Part shown: one piece after another, positions 48,337 to 57,504 of the stretch | How the letters are laid out: every line of letters begins with the position of its first letter | Numbering within the stretch: the first letter of the stretch is position 1 | From: Nonomuraea turcica | Lineage (GTDB): Bacteria; Actinomycetota; Actinomycetes; Streptosporangiales; Streptosporangiaceae | Direction: 5' to 3' | Length of the DNA: 64,000 nt | Assembly (NCBI RefSeq): GCF_030718205.1 | Contig: NZ_JAUZQF010000017.1 | Span: forward strand, 124,001-188,000 | Translations under genes and position numbers: made by a program | Notes under the pieces: generated by a model | What the model was told of the DNA's origin: nothing | Seen by the model: the letters and a program-made list of their open reading frames with translations, nothing else | Database searches by the model: none

Positions 48337-48421
48337 GCCACGAACCTACGATCACGCATATGCCATGTAATGGGTTGTAATCATCGACTAGTGGTCGGTT
48401 TTCACCTATATATATGTGTCT

Positions 48422-49198
48422 ATGCGGAGAGTCGCCCTCGCCCTGTCCGACCCTCCGGTCGTGGCCGGGGCGGGCGTGGGCGTGCACGGCGTCGTCAGCT
48501 CGCACGACGTGTTCAAACTGCCCGACCTGTGGCAACTCCACCTGTACGGCTACACCGCCGAGCTGGTGCTCGAAGGCACCACCCACCCGATCAGGCCCGG
48601 CCACGTCAGCCTTGTCCCGCCCGGCGCCGAGGTGCACTACCACTACCGGGGCAGATCGGAGCACCTGTACGCGCACTTCCGCCTGCCCGGTGCCGGCGAG
48701 CGGCGCGACGTGGCCGTCATGCGCGACGCCGGGGACCAGGCGCCCCTCATCGCGGCCTCGCTGCGGCAGGCCATCGCCGCCGTGCCCGACACCCGGGCGC
48801 GGGCGTCGGCCGAGGTGTGGACGGTGCTCTGGCGGGTGGCCGGGCTGCCCGTGGCCGGCAGCGCGGACGCGGTCGTGGCGGCCGCCATCGAGCACATCGA
48901 GGCGGACCTGGCGGCGCCGCTGAGCGTGCCCGGCATCGCCCGCGCCGCCGGGGTCTCCCACAACCACCTCACCCGGCTGTTCCGCGCGCATACCGGGCAC
49001 ACCGTCGTCGGCTACATCCGCCGCCGGCGCCTGGCCCGGGCGCTGCACCTGCTGCGCGAGTCGACGCTGGCGATCCCCGCGATCGCCGCCGCCGTGGGCA
49101 TCCCGGACCTGCAGGCGTTCAACAAGGCCTGCCGCCGCGAGCTGGGCGCCTCGCCCCGGGCCTTACGGGCCCAGGGCGGCCCCGCCGGCGGCCGGTGA
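48422..49198 (+). CDS. AraC-family transcriptional regulator
   Basis: This 258-aa regulator has an N-terminal cupin-like sensing domain (YTAELVLEGTTHPIRPGHVSLVPPGAEVHYHYRGRSEHLYAHFRLPG). Its C-terminal double HTH reads LSVPGIARAAGVSHNHLTRLFRAHTGHTVVGYIRRRRLARALHLLRESTLAIPAIAAAVGIPDLQAFNKACRRELGASPRALR. No ribosome binding site precedes ATG 48422 and the upstream DNA is AT-rich (CACCTATATATATGTG), so the mRNA may be leaderless or start at GTG 48416. It is divergent from the PhyH operon and presumably controls it. Confidence 0.92.
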   Translation: MRRVALALSDPPVVAGAGVGVHGVVSSHDVFKLPDLWQLHLYGYTAELVLEGTTHPIRPGHVSLVPPGAEVHYHYRGRSEHLYAHFRLPGAGERRDVAVMRDAGDQAPLIAASLRQAIAAVPDTRARASAEVWTVLWRVAGLPVAGSADAVVAAAIEHIEADLAAPLSVPGIARAAGVSHNHLTRLFRAHTGHTVVGYIRRRRLARALHLLRESTLAIPAIAAAVGIPDLQAFNKACRRELGASPRALRAQGGPAGGR

Positions 49199-49206
49199 AC
49201 TGCGCA

Positions 49207-51063
49207 TCACTCGTACGGCGTCAGGAAGTCCTTCGGCCGCAGCGCCCGCGCCACGATCCGCACGTCACCGATCCAGCCGTAGTACCCCTGTCCGTACTTC
49301 AGCGCGAACTGGGTGCCCCCGATCGCGAACGGCCTGCCCAGTGTGGAGATGCCCTTCGACGGCTGGGCAGGATTCCGGGCGATCTTCGACCCGTCCACGT
49401 ACATCACGGTCCGCCGCGCGTCGTTGACGACCGCGACGTGCGTCCAGCGCCCGACCGGCAGGGAGTGGCTCCACGACGTGGGGTCGGCGTCCCGGTCGGT
49501 CGGATACACGACGTACTGCAGGAACCGCTCGGGCGACAGGTTGAGGCTGCACGTCGGCTCCTCGGGCGACCAGCCACTGGTCTTGCCCGCGTCGCCGCTG
49601 CGGCCCTCCCAGCTCAGGATGCCCATCCACGCGTGGTCGCCGGCGAACGGGTCCGGCAGCTTGATGAACGCCTCGATCGTGTACCCGGTCTCGAACCTCA
49701 TGCTGTTGATCGGGGCGGCGGCCGACGACCTGAGCACGGCGCCCCGGTCCGGGCTCTTGCCGCCGTCGAAGCGCAGGCTGGCGTGGGCCGGCTGGCCCTC
49801 GTGGTGCTCGGCCGACCACTTCAGCACCTCGGGGGCGCTGGCGTGCAGCAACTCCATGGTCAGGTCGTTGCCGCCGCCGGTGAGGTCACGTACGACCGCG
49901 CCCGCGGGGACGACCGCGCCGTCCGCGCCCGCGCCGCCGAACCCCTCGGCGTCGAACCGCCAGTACGCCACCGTCCCCCTCGGCATCACGCCCTTCGCCG
50001 GCCGGGCCGGAGGCAGGGTGCGCGGGGCGAACCCGGCGAACCGCTCGTCGAAGTCGATGTCGATGCTGAAGCGGTCCACGGGCCCGGTCAGCTCGAGGTT
50101 CTCCGCCTCCAGGAGCGTGCGGTCCTCCGGGTCGCGATCGAGCAGCCACGGCGACAGGGTCTCCACGTCGATCACGTTCCGCACCAGGTCGAAGGCGTAG
50201 AGCCGGACCATGCCCGCGCCGCCGTAGTAGCGGTCCTGGTAGTTGGCGATGTGCACGTGCACGTCGTGTCCCGCGTCGTTCTTGAGCACCGTCCGGCCGG
50301 GCGGCCAGTAGTGACCGTTGAGCGTCAGGAAGATCTGGTCGTTGCGCCGGATCAGCGTGTCCCACAGCCGCTGGCCGTACTGCGACAGCGCCGCCTTGCC
50401 CGACGCGTCGGCCCAGGCCAGGTCGTGCGTGGTGAGGATGACGGGCAGCGTGCGGTTGGCGTCAATGACGCCCTGCGCCCACTGCAGGCCTTTGTCCGAG
50501 ATGCGCCAGTCCAGCGCCAGCACCAGCCATCGCCTCCCGCTCCCGCCGGCCTCCAGCACGTGGTAGGTGTTGTAGCCGTCGGGCGAGGCGCCACGGAACG
50601 TCGGCATCCCGGCATACCTCGCCGGGCCGAACGCCCGCAGGTACGCGCTGTCGCCGCGCTGGTCGTCGGTCGAGGACCGGACGTCGTGGTTGCCGGCGAG
50701 CACGCTGTAGGACAGCTTGCCGTCGATGGCCTTGAACGCGTCGCCGGCCAGGCCGATCTCGTGCTCGGTGCCGTGCTCGGTCACGTCACCCAGGTGCGTC
50801 ATGAACGCGATGTTCCTGCTCTCGCGCTCGTCTCCGGTGAGGAAGCGGAACGTCTGGCGTACGGGGGCGGGGTCGGAGCGGTCCTCGTCGAAGAGGTACT
50901 GCGTGTCGGGCAGCACGCCGATGGTGAAGCGGGGGTTGTCCCGGTCGTGCCTGCCGCCGGTCGCGGCTTGGGCAGGGGTGGTGCTCATGCTCAACAGGGC
51001 TCCGGCGGGCGCGGCGACGGCCGCCTGGAGTAACGTGCGGCGGCCGAGCGAGGGGTGGGTCAT
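49207..51063 (-). CDS. TAT-exported metallophosphoesterase with C-terminal LamG-like domain
   Basis: This 618-aa secreted protein has a twin-arginine signal (GRRTLLQAAVAAPAGALLS, then TPAQA). A calcineurin-like metallophosphoesterase domain follows (about 45-290) with the metal motifs LPDTQY, THLGDVTEHG, LAGNHDVR, TTHDLAW and NGHYWPPG. A linker leads to a concanavalin/LamG domain (about 370-610: YTIEAFIKL, WTHVAVVNDARRTVMYVDGSKIA, YGWIGDVRIVARAL). The start is ATG 51063. The LamG part probably binds sugars or anchors the enzyme to a surface. Substrates of such two-domain phosphoesterases are poorly known. It is convergent with the AraC gene. Confidence 0.9.
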   Translation of the reverse strand: MTHPSLGRRTLLQAAVAAPAGALLSMSTTPAQAATGGRHDRDNPRFTIGVLPDTQYLFDEDRSDPAPVRQTFRFLTGDERESRNIAFMTHLGDVTEHGTEHEIGLAGDAFKAIDGKLSYSVLAGNHDVRSSTDDQRGDSAYLRAFGPARYAGMPTFRGASPDGYNTYHVLEAGGSGRRWLVLALDWRISDKGLQWAQGVIDANRTLPVILTTHDLAWADASGKAALSQYGQRLWDTLIRRNDQIFLTLNGHYWPPGRTVLKNDAGHDVHVHIANYQDRYYGGAGMVRLYAFDLVRNVIDVETLSPWLLDRDPEDRTLLEAENLELTGPVDRFSIDIDFDERFAGFAPRTLPPARPAKGVMPRGTVAYWRFDAEGFGGAGADGAVVPAGAVVRDLTGGGNDLTMELLHASAPEVLKWSAEHHEGQPAHASLRFDGGKSPDRGAVLRSSAAAPINSMRFETGYTIEAFIKLPDPFAGDHAWMGILSWEGRSGDAGKTSGWSPEEPTCSLNLSPERFLQYVVYPTDRDADPTSWSHSLPVGRWTHVAVVNDARRTVMYVDGSKIARNPAQPSKGISTLGRPFAIGGTQFALKYGQGYYGWIGDVRIVARALRPKDFLTPYE

Positions 51064-51252
51064 GGGGTTCTCCGTTTCAGGGTGCCGCGCAGCACCATGA
51101 GCCGCGCACGTGGCCCGGTGGTTCCCCCGGCGCGAACGCCTGCCCTCCGACGGTGGAAATCTTCACCCAGCCGCACGTGGCGCCGCCACGACAGCGCCGG
51201 ATGCCGGTCGGCGTTCGTGACACGGTGGCGGGACCGGGTAGGTTGGCCGACC

Positions 51253-52200
51253 ATGGAGGAACGCCAACGCCTCAACCGTCCACGACGCCCCGCCCGCGCC
51301 GTAGCCGCGGCCGCGGCCCTCGCCTGCCTCGCCTCCTGCGGCCAGGCCCCTGCGGGGAACGCCGGCGCGTCCGGGAGCAGCCGATACGCGGCGTCGTCGC
51401 CGGCGACGCCCTCTCCCAGCACGACGGCGAGCCCGTCCGCGGCCGGCGACCTCCCCGCCCCCGGCGCGGCCGTCCCCAAGGATGCCGCCCGGCTGGCCGC
51501 CGCCCTGCGCAAGACCACCACCGCGCTGCACGCCGCCATCGACCGCTGGTCCAAGAAGGGCGAGCCGCCCCAGGACGTCCAGCTCCTGGCCCTCTACCAG
51601 CAGCGCATCTACCGCCACGCCGCCCGCAACCCCGCGGTCGCCTCCCAGGCCTTCGCCCGCCTGCCCGCCGCGCTCGCCGCCCAGGCCAAGGACAACACGA
51701 CCGCGATCCGCGGGCTGCTCGCCCTGGCCCACCCCGTCAAGCCGTCCGCCACGTTCAAGGTCGCCGCCCCCCGCCCGGCGGCCGAGCTGCTCGGCTACTT
51801 CAAGAAGGCCGAGCGCCGATTCGGGGTGGAGTGGGAGGTGCTGGCGGCGGTGATGTTCGCCGAGACCAAGTTCGGCCGGGTGAGGTCCGCCAGCCACACC
51901 GGCGCCCAGGGGCCCATGCAGTTCATGCCCGGGACGTGGCGGGCGTACGGGATGGGCGGCGACGTCCACGATCACCAGGACGCCGTCATGGCGGCGGCCA
52001 ACTACCTGCGCGCCAGCGGCGCCCCGGGTAACTACCGGCGGGCCCTGTACGCCTACAACCATTCGCAGGCGTACGTGGACGCCATCCTCCGGCACGCCCG
52101 CCAGATCAAGCGGGACGCGAGGAACTACTACGTCTACTACAACTGGCAGGTGTTCGTCCTCACCACGGCCGGCGAGCGCCGCCTGACCGGTCCGCGCTGA
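51253..52200 (+). CDS. lytic transglycosylase-like lipoprotein
   Basis: This 315-aa peptidoglycan-cleaving protein has a lipoprotein signal with LASC (Cys29) and a Ser/Pro/Thr-rich spacer (SSPATPSPSTTASPSAAG). A helical middle part leads to a C-terminal lysozyme-like SLT domain: FGVEWEVLAAVMFAETKFGRVRSASHTGAQGPMQFMPGTWRAYG. The catalytic Glu is in FAETKFG, and ALYAYNHSQAYVDAIL follows. The family is MltB/RlpA-associated transglycosylases common in actinobacteria. ATG 51253 is the start of the signal peptide. A TAGGTT hexamer 14 bp upstream could be a -10. Confidence 0.9.
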   Translation: MEERQRLNRPRRPARAVAAAAALACLASCGQAPAGNAGASGSSRYAASSPATPSPSTTASPSAAGDLPAPGAAVPKDAARLAAALRKTTTALHAAIDRWSKKGEPPQDVQLLALYQQRIYRHAARNPAVASQAFARLPAALAAQAKDNTTAIRGLLALAHPVKPSATFKVAAPRPAAELLGYFKKAERRFGVEWEVLAAVMFAETKFGRVRSASHTGAQGPMQFMPGTWRAYGMGGDVHDHQDAVMAAANYLRASGAPGNYRRALYAYNHSQAYVDAILRHARQIKRDARNYYVYYNWQVFVLTTAGERRLTGPR

Positions 52201-52289
52201 CCCAGGCCGGCGGGTCGGCATCGACCACCGTATGCGGTGGGCCTGAAACCGGCTTGATCGGCTTTGCGGGTTGATGTCACCATCCTCAG

Positions 52290-52730
52290 GTGCACGAACA
52301 GGAACTGCAGCAGATCGAGGCGAACGTCAGCCTCGCGATCGACCAGCTCGGACCTCTCAGTGACGTGAGCTTCGGTCTCAACCCGGAGTCCGTCGAGTGG
52401 GTCGAGGGCTTCATCGAGCGGCAGCGTTCCCGGCCGGACTTCGACCTGGAGCGGATCGGCGGCCTGGTCGGTGTGCTCGGCTCGTTCCTGGGCGCATGCG
52501 TCATCGCTGCCACGGGCGGTAGCTGGCACAAATCTGACGATGACGCATGGGGTGTGCTCCTTCCTGAAGGCACCATGGCGTTCCCGTTCGCGAAAATACG
52601 CAAGCAGTTTCGTGACGGGGTGGAAGCCGGCGAATCGATCGTCAGCTTCTACCGGATCGCGGTGGACTTCATCGCCACGGGGAAGATGCGGGAGGCATGT
52701 GAGGGCGGTGCCGGCCCGCACGCAACCTGA
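52290..52730 (+). CDS. DUF3806-like protein
   Basis: This 146-aa soluble protein has a helical N-terminus (EQELQQIEANVSLAIDQLG) followed by VEWVEGFIERQR, GGLVGVLGSFLGACVIAATGGSWHKSDDDAWGVLLP and FPFAKIRKQFRDGVEAGESIVSFYRIA. The order and shape fit DUF3806, whose function is unknown; this match is by eye. GTG 52290 is the only upstream start, and the ribosome binding site is weak. A stand-alone gene. Confidence 0.65.
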   Translation: MHEQELQQIEANVSLAIDQLGPLSDVSFGLNPESVEWVEGFIERQRSRPDFDLERIGGLVGVLGSFLGACVIAATGGSWHKSDDDAWGVLLPEGTMAFPFAKIRKQFRDGVEAGESIVSFYRIAVDFIATGKMREACEGGAGPHAT

Positions 52731-52797
52731 TCCCTTCCCCGTGGCTGCGGCTCCGGCTCGAGGCCTCGCTGCGGACCCGGACCATCCACGCCGCGAA

Positions 52798-53397
52798 CTA
52801 CGCGTGGTCGGCGCAGCAGGGTGTGGGGTTGGGCACCTCGGCCGGCGCGACGCGGCCGCCGGCGGCGGGCATCGCCAGCAGCGTCATCAGTCCGTCCCGC
52901 CACACCGGTCTGACATGGTCGGCGGTCACGACCAGCACGTCGTCGCCGGGCGGATCGGGGGAGGCGAGCACCACCACCCGTTCGATGGCGGACCTGCCTA
53001 GCAACTCGCCCACGCGCACGGTGCCCGTGAGCAGGTCACGGCCGGGATAGGCGGCCACTCGCCCGCCCCGCCGCGCCTCGTGCTCCGCCGCCGCCAGCGC
53101 CGCCCCGTCCGCCAGCGGCCCTGCACGGTGCTCGCCGAGCACCCACGACACGTCCGCGGGAACGCCCGCGACCGACGCCGCTACCGACTCCGCTACCGAC
53201 TCCGCTACCGACTCCGCGGCTGATTGCGGCACGGCCAGCGAGCACGCCACGTGCGGGTCGCCGCCTGCCGCGTCCGCCGGGACGAAATGGGTGCATCCGA
53301 CGGCGTCGCCCGGCAGGCCGAGCGCCTGCGCCACGGTGTGGAGCAGGTGCTCGGCCTGCTGAAGGGTTCGCGACCCCGCGTCGAAACCGAGGATCAT
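52798..53397 (-). CDS. unknown protein coupled to the PHP-domain gene
   Basis: This 199-aa soluble protein has no recognised family. Features are MILGFDAGSRTLQQAEHLLHTVAQALGLPGDAVGCTHFV at the start and a low-complexity repeat of ESVA (about 70-83, from 12-bp DNA repeats). The C-terminal half (VAAYPGRDLLTGTVRVGELLGRSAIERVVVLASPDPPGDDVLVVTADHVRP) is well ordered and alpha/beta-like. ATG 53397 overlaps the stop of the PHP gene by 4 bp, so both are likely made together. The pairing suggests a cytosolic helper or a separate step on the same metabolite; not known. Confidence 0.6.
   Translation of the reverse strand: MILGFDAGSRTLQQAEHLLHTVAQALGLPGDAVGCTHFVPADAAGGDPHVACSLAVPQSAAESVAESVAESVAASVAGVPADVSWVLGEHRAGPLADGAALAAAEHEARRGGRVAAYPGRDLLTGTVRVGELLGRSAIERVVVLASPDPPGDDVLVVTADHVRPVWRDGLMTLLAMPAAGGRVAPAEVPNPTPCCADHA
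53180..53215 (-). repeat. three 12-bp tandem repeats
   Basis: GCTACCGACTCC (read on +) is repeated three times without change, in frame, and encodes the ESVA repeat of the unknown protein. Likely slippage; copy number may vary. Confidence 0.85.
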
Positions 53398-55094
53398 CGG
53401 CGCGGCAGCACCCAGATCGGGTTGCTGTAGAACCACAGGTCGTTCCACGGGTTGGCGTCGCCGTACACGTCGATCGCCGGCCCGTGCGGGTCCACGGCCG
53501 CGCCCAGCAGGCCCGGCGCGCTGCGCTTGCCGTCGGTGCCGCGCAGCCGCACGTACACCGGCCGGTCGATCGCGCCCAGCTGGTACGTGAACGTCACGGT
53601 CCCGCTGTTCTTGTTCACCTCGTACGACTGCACGACCTTCGTGTTCGGCGTGGTGAAGGCGTCCTTGTCGGCGGCCGGGCCGGTGACGTCACCCTGGATG
53701 ACGTCCACCCGGGCCAGCGCCGGCACGACCTGCGCCCAGTTCGGCCGCCCGGCGAGGGTGATCTCGATGGCCAGCTCGACCCGCGCCCCCTGCCGCACGT
53801 GCAGGGTGTCGCCGAGGGTGACCCCGCGCTGCCCGGTCCCGGCCGCCCGCGCCCGCACCACCAGCCCGCTGATCAGCCCGCCGTGGTCGACCCAGATCCG
53901 GCCGGCGCGCAGACCCTCCATGACGGCCCGGTAGTCGAAGCCCTGGCTGCCGACGTGCGTCCGGCTGTAGTAGCCGGGCCAGAAGTCGCCGGAGCCGAAG
54001 TTCGCCACACCCTTGTAGACAGGGTCCTCGTACTTGCCGTTGGCGTTGAAGTCGCTGCCCGGGCCGCGGTCGCTGGTGTCGCCGTGCACCCAGTGCGCGT
54101 CGGAGTTCGCGGTGATCCACCACGGCTTGCCCTCCGCCAGCAGGCTGTCCCACAGCCCGCCCACGGTGGAGGTCATCCAGTCGAACCCGCCGAACGTCTT
54201 GTAGCTCTCGGCCGGGTACGCGCGGAAGGAGTCCGCGCCCGGGTTGCTGTCGTAGTAGCCGCGGCCGCCGCCCGGTCCGTTCGGCTTGGCGATGCCCGCC
54301 GCCTGGTGGCCGGGCGCGCCCTCCATGCCGACCGCGATCGACGGCTGGGCGTCCCGCCACCCGCGGATCTCGTGCGGCGAGTCCAGGCCCTTCCTGGACG
54401 GGTGGTTGGCGAGGAACAACGCGTCAGGAACCCGGCGCCGTCTGACGGCCTCGGCCAGGAAGTTCAGCCCGGCGATCGCCAGGGCCTCGTTCTGCGGCGT
54501 GCTCGCCCCGGCGCCCTTGACCGAGCCGTCGAAGGAGCTCTCGAACTCCTTCAGCGTCGCCACCTCGTTGCTGCCCGGGGCGACGAACACCGTGCCGTGC
54601 TCGGCGGCCGGGATGTTCCACTCCAGCCCCTGGAAGACCAGCGTGTCCTTGACGGCCTCGCGGGCGGCCACGATGTCCGGGTTGACCTTGTCCACGCCGA
54701 TCTTCGCGTGCGTCGCGCCGCCGTGGTCGGTGATGACCATCCAGCCCAGCCCGTACGCGTTGCCGTGCCGTACCTGGTCGATCACCCGGTAGATGCCGTC
54801 CGAGCTGTACTGGGTGTGGATGTGGTGGTCGCCGGCCAGCCACAGGTAGCCGTCCTTCGGCTCCCGCCCGCGCCCCGCGCTCTGCTGCTCGCCGTCCGCC
54901 GCCGCGACGCCCGGCGTCCCCAGCACGCCGGCGGCCGTGAGCCCCGCCCCGAGCAGGCCCGCCCGCCGGAACATCCGGCGCCGGGACAGCTGCCCCGGGG
55001 ACAGCTCGCCGTCCGGAATCGAAAGATCCCGCGCCGCCGCGCCGTCCCCTTCGTGCGGCTGCTCGTGCTCGTGGTGATGGTGCCCGTGGCCCAT
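53394..55094 (-). CDS. TAT-exported PHP-domain phosphoesterase
   Basis: This 566-aa secreted protein has a His-rich N-terminus (MGHGHHHHEHEQPHE), a twin-arginine signal (LSRRRMFRRAGLLGAGLTAAGVLG) and a PHP domain. The domain has the metal-binding motifs GDHHIHTQYSSDGI, MVITDHGG, FQGLEWNIP, LANHPSRKG and TANSDAHWVHG. A C-terminal beta-sandwich (about 420-560) follows. Secreted PHP proteins are predicted phosphoesterases. The His-rich tail before the TAT motif could bind metal. ATG 55094 is chosen because GGAGAA lies about 9 nt upstream and the TAT signal is then near the start. The gene is coupled to the downstream unknown gene. Confidence 0.88.
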   Translation of the reverse strand: MGHGHHHHEHEQPHEGDGAAARDLSIPDGELSPGQLSRRRMFRRAGLLGAGLTAAGVLGTPGVAAADGEQQSAGRGREPKDGYLWLAGDHHIHTQYSSDGIYRVIDQVRHGNAYGLGWMVITDHGGATHAKIGVDKVNPDIVAAREAVKDTLVFQGLEWNIPAAEHGTVFVAPGSNEVATLKEFESSFDGSVKGAGASTPQNEALAIAGLNFLAEAVRRRRVPDALFLANHPSRKGLDSPHEIRGWRDAQPSIAVGMEGAPGHQAAGIAKPNGPGGGRGYYDSNPGADSFRAYPAESYKTFGGFDWMTSTVGGLWDSLLAEGKPWWITANSDAHWVHGDTSDRGPGSDFNANGKYEDPVYKGVANFGSGDFWPGYYSRTHVGSQGFDYRAVMEGLRAGRIWVDHGGLISGLVVRARAAGTGQRGVTLGDTLHVRQGARVELAIEITLAGRPNWAQVVPALARVDVIQGDVTGPAADKDAFTTPNTKVVQSYEVNKNSGTVTFTYQLGAIDRPVYVRLRGTDGKRSAPGLLGAAVDPHGPAIDVYGDANPWNDLWFYSNPIWVLPRR

Positions 55095-55253
55095 GACTTC
55101 GCGTTCTCCGTCCCGCCGGAAATGAGGGTGCACCGGCTACGGCGGGAGCGTGGCGGAACCGGATGAAGCGGACATGAACGCCAAGAGATCAACGTCTGCC
55201 TGTGAGCTGTGAAAACAGGGCGGACGCCGGCACGTGGGAAGGCCTCCAGGTGG

Positions 55254-56321
55254 TCAGCCTCGCCGGGTGGAGAGGATCTCGCGCCCCCGCTCCGGCGTGA
55301 TCAGGGCCGCGACCTCGGGGTCGGCCAGCAGCGCGATCGGTGCGATGTGGTCCTCGCTCATCGGCCGCCACACCGTCAAGGCCTCGCGCAGCAGCGGCCA
55401 CGGGTCGGCCCCGGGAGCGGCGACGGCGGCGCGTACCGCCGCGTCGAACTCCGCGTTGCCGAACCGGACGCGGAACCCGGGCTCGGCCGCCCGCTCCGGG
55501 AAGCCGGAGACCAGCCGCCTCACCGGGTCGGACCCGAGCTGGGCCAGGGTGTCGAGGATGGAGAGACTGCCAAAGCGTCCGGCGAGCTCGTGCTCGGGCA
55601 GCAGCGCGGGCAGCACCTCGGCCGTCAGGAGATCCTCATCCGGCGGCCAGGCGAGCTCGTCGCCGTGCCGCAACGCCGACAGGATCGTCTGGCCCGCCGC
55701 GTGATCGCGCAGCATGGTCTGCATCTGGAAGAGCAGGAACATCGCCCGGTTCCGCCCGAACCGCGCGGCCTCGGTCAGCACCGCCAGCGGGCCGTCGACC
55801 TCGCCCGCCAGGCTCGCTAGACGCGCCTGCTCGATCTTGTCGTCCCACTCGCGCTGGGTCTGGCACTGCGGGCGGTCCAGGGCGTGGAATCCCGCGTACA
55901 GGTCGTACATCAGCTCGTAGAAGGAGCCGTGCCGTGTCGGGCCCATGCCGGACCACGAGAACAGCTCGTAGGCGGCCCAGTCGTCCTCCCACTCGTCGGA
56001 CTGGTCGTAGGCCTCGGCCCACATGGGCTCCAGGTCCCGTAACCAGCCGAGGTCTTCGGCGGGGACCAGGTGACCGCCGGAGACGCCCGCCCGGCGCCAG
56101 CCGTCCGTCGTCAGCAGGAACTCCCGGAACGACGGCGGCAGCGTGCGCCCCAGCCGCTCCTCCGCCTCCGCCACCTGCGCGGCCGAGGCGGGGGCGTACC
56201 CGAGCCAGTTGCCGCTGATCGGCTCCTCGAACGGTCGCCGCGTCGTCTTCTCCTCGCGGGAGGTGGCGAGCCATTCCTCGCTCCAGCGCTCCAGGAACGG
56301 CCTCCAGGCGGTGCGGTCCAT
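55254..56321 (-). CDS. SMI1/KNR4 (SUKH) family protein
   Basis: This 355-aa soluble protein has an N-terminal SUKH domain (about 35-150: WLGYAPASAAQVAEAEERLGRTLPPSFREFLLTTDGWRRAGVSGGHLVPAEDLGWLRD). A helical C-terminal extension (EQARLASLAGEVDGPLAVLTEAARFGRNRAMFLLFQMQTML...) looks like HEAT-type repeats. SUKH proteins are often immunity factors against polymorphic toxins, but no toxin gene is adjacent. GGAG is 6 nt before ATG 56321. Confidence 0.88.
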   Translation of the reverse strand: MDRTAWRPFLERWSEEWLATSREEKTTRRPFEEPISGNWLGYAPASAAQVAEAEERLGRTLPPSFREFLLTTDGWRRAGVSGGHLVPAEDLGWLRDLEPMWAEAYDQSDEWEDDWAAYELFSWSGMGPTRHGSFYELMYDLYAGFHALDRPQCQTQREWDDKIEQARLASLAGEVDGPLAVLTEAARFGRNRAMFLLFQMQTMLRDHAAGQTILSALRHGDELAWPPDEDLLTAEVLPALLPEHELAGRFGSLSILDTLAQLGSDPVRRLVSGFPERAAEPGFRVRFGNAEFDAAVRAAVAAPGADPWPLLREALTVWRPMSEDHIAPIALLADPEVAALITPERGREILSTRRG

Positions 56322-56451
56322 GTGACACTCCTTCACTACGGTGATCATGTCGTGCTCATCTCAGCAGACGCCCCCGACAGCGCGGGCGCGGTCTCCTCTG
56401 TGAACCGATGACGCCTGCTGAGGTCGTCGATTCGCTTGTCATCATGGGTGG

Positions 56452-57426
56452 GTGGTCGTATGGGATGAATCCGATTCGGTGTTGACGAGTCTGGAGTCGT
56501 TGCGGGGTCCGTTGACCGGATACTGCTATCGCCTCCTCGGTGCCTCGAGCGAGGTCGACGACGCCGTGCAGGAGACGATGCTGCGGGCGTTCCGGGCGAT
56601 CGAGGGTTATGACCCGGATCGAGCGGGGCTCTCGACGTGGGTGCACAGGATTGCCACGAATGTCTGTCTGGACATGCTGCGAAGCGCAGAGCGACGGGCG
56701 TTGCCGTGGGACATGGGGCCGGCGTCGAGTGGCACCGACATCGGTGTCCCTCTCGCGGCCGCGCGGTGGGTGGAGCCGTTGGCGGACTCTCGCTTGACGG
56801 GAACGGCCGACCCGGCGCACCTCGCCATGCGACATGAGACGCTGCGCCTGGCCTTCATCACCGCTCTGCAGTGGTTGCCGCCGCGTCAGCGTGTCGTGCT
56901 GGTGCTGCGGGATGTCCTCGGGTTCACCGCCGCCGAGGCTGCCGAGATCATGGAGACGTCGGTGGCGGCGGCGAACAGCGCGTTGCAGAGAGCGCGGGCC
57001 ACGCTGGAGAAGCACCGGCCGCGTCCAGCTGACGCGCCCGAGCCGGACGACGTGGCTCAGCGCGATCTTCTGCAGCGCTACGTGGACGCCTTCCAGACGC
57101 ACGACGTCCACACGCTGGTCGGTGTGCTGGCCGACGATGTCCGGTCAGGGATGCCGCCCTTCCTGTGGTGGCTGGACGGGCCGGCGCATGTCGTCGCGGC
57201 GATGTCGAGTACGGATGCCTGTGCCGATGACCGTCTTGTCCGCGGCGGGCCGGCCAACGGGTGCTGGACGCTCGGTCAGTACCGGCCGGACGAGAACGGG
57301 GTCCTGGTGCCGTTCGCCCTCTTGGTGCTCGAGCTCCGGAGTGGGCGCATCAGCGAGATCGTCACGTTCCTGGGCTATGGTGACCGCTTCGGCGCGTTCG
57401 GTCTGCCGGAATTCCTCGAAAACTGA
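56452..57426 (+). CDS. ECF sigma factor with C-terminal SnoaL-like domain (SigG/TIGR02960-like)
   Basis: This 324-aa sigma factor has sigma2 (YCYRLLGASSEVDDAVQETMLRAFRAIEGYDPDRAGLSTWVHRIATNVCLDMLR), sigma4 (LPPRQRVVLVLRDVLGFTAAEAAEIMETSVAAANSALQRARATLEKHRP) and a SnoaL/NTF2-like C-terminal domain (about 205-320). The C-terminal domain in this group modulates activity in place of a classical anti-sigma factor, and no anti-sigma gene is adjacent. GTG 56452 is the first start that includes all of region 2. The downstream genes (DinB-fold protein, MmcQ protein) are on the same strand and may be its partners. Confidence 0.93.
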   Translation: MVVWDESDSVLTSLESLRGPLTGYCYRLLGASSEVDDAVQETMLRAFRAIEGYDPDRAGLSTWVHRIATNVCLDMLRSAERRALPWDMGPASSGTDIGVPLAAARWVEPLADSRLTGTADPAHLAMRHETLRLAFITALQWLPPRQRVVLVLRDVLGFTAAEAAEIMETSVAAANSALQRARATLEKHRPRPADAPEPDDVAQRDLLQRYVDAFQTHDVHTLVGVLADDVRSGMPPFLWWLDGPAHVVAAMSSTDACADDRLVRGGPANGCWTLGQYRPDENGVLVPFALLVLELRSGRISEIVTFLGYGDRFGAFGLPEFLEN

Positions 57427-57504
57427 TCCTAGGGAACCGATGAGTCCAGCCGCCTTCCTTCGTAGAAGGGATGACACATCCACTACGACCCGAAGGCCAC
57501 CTTC

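Noticed and set aside
53180..53215. 12-bp repeats considered as a regulatory iteron array
   Set aside because: They are in frame in a coding region and encode a simple ESVA repeat.
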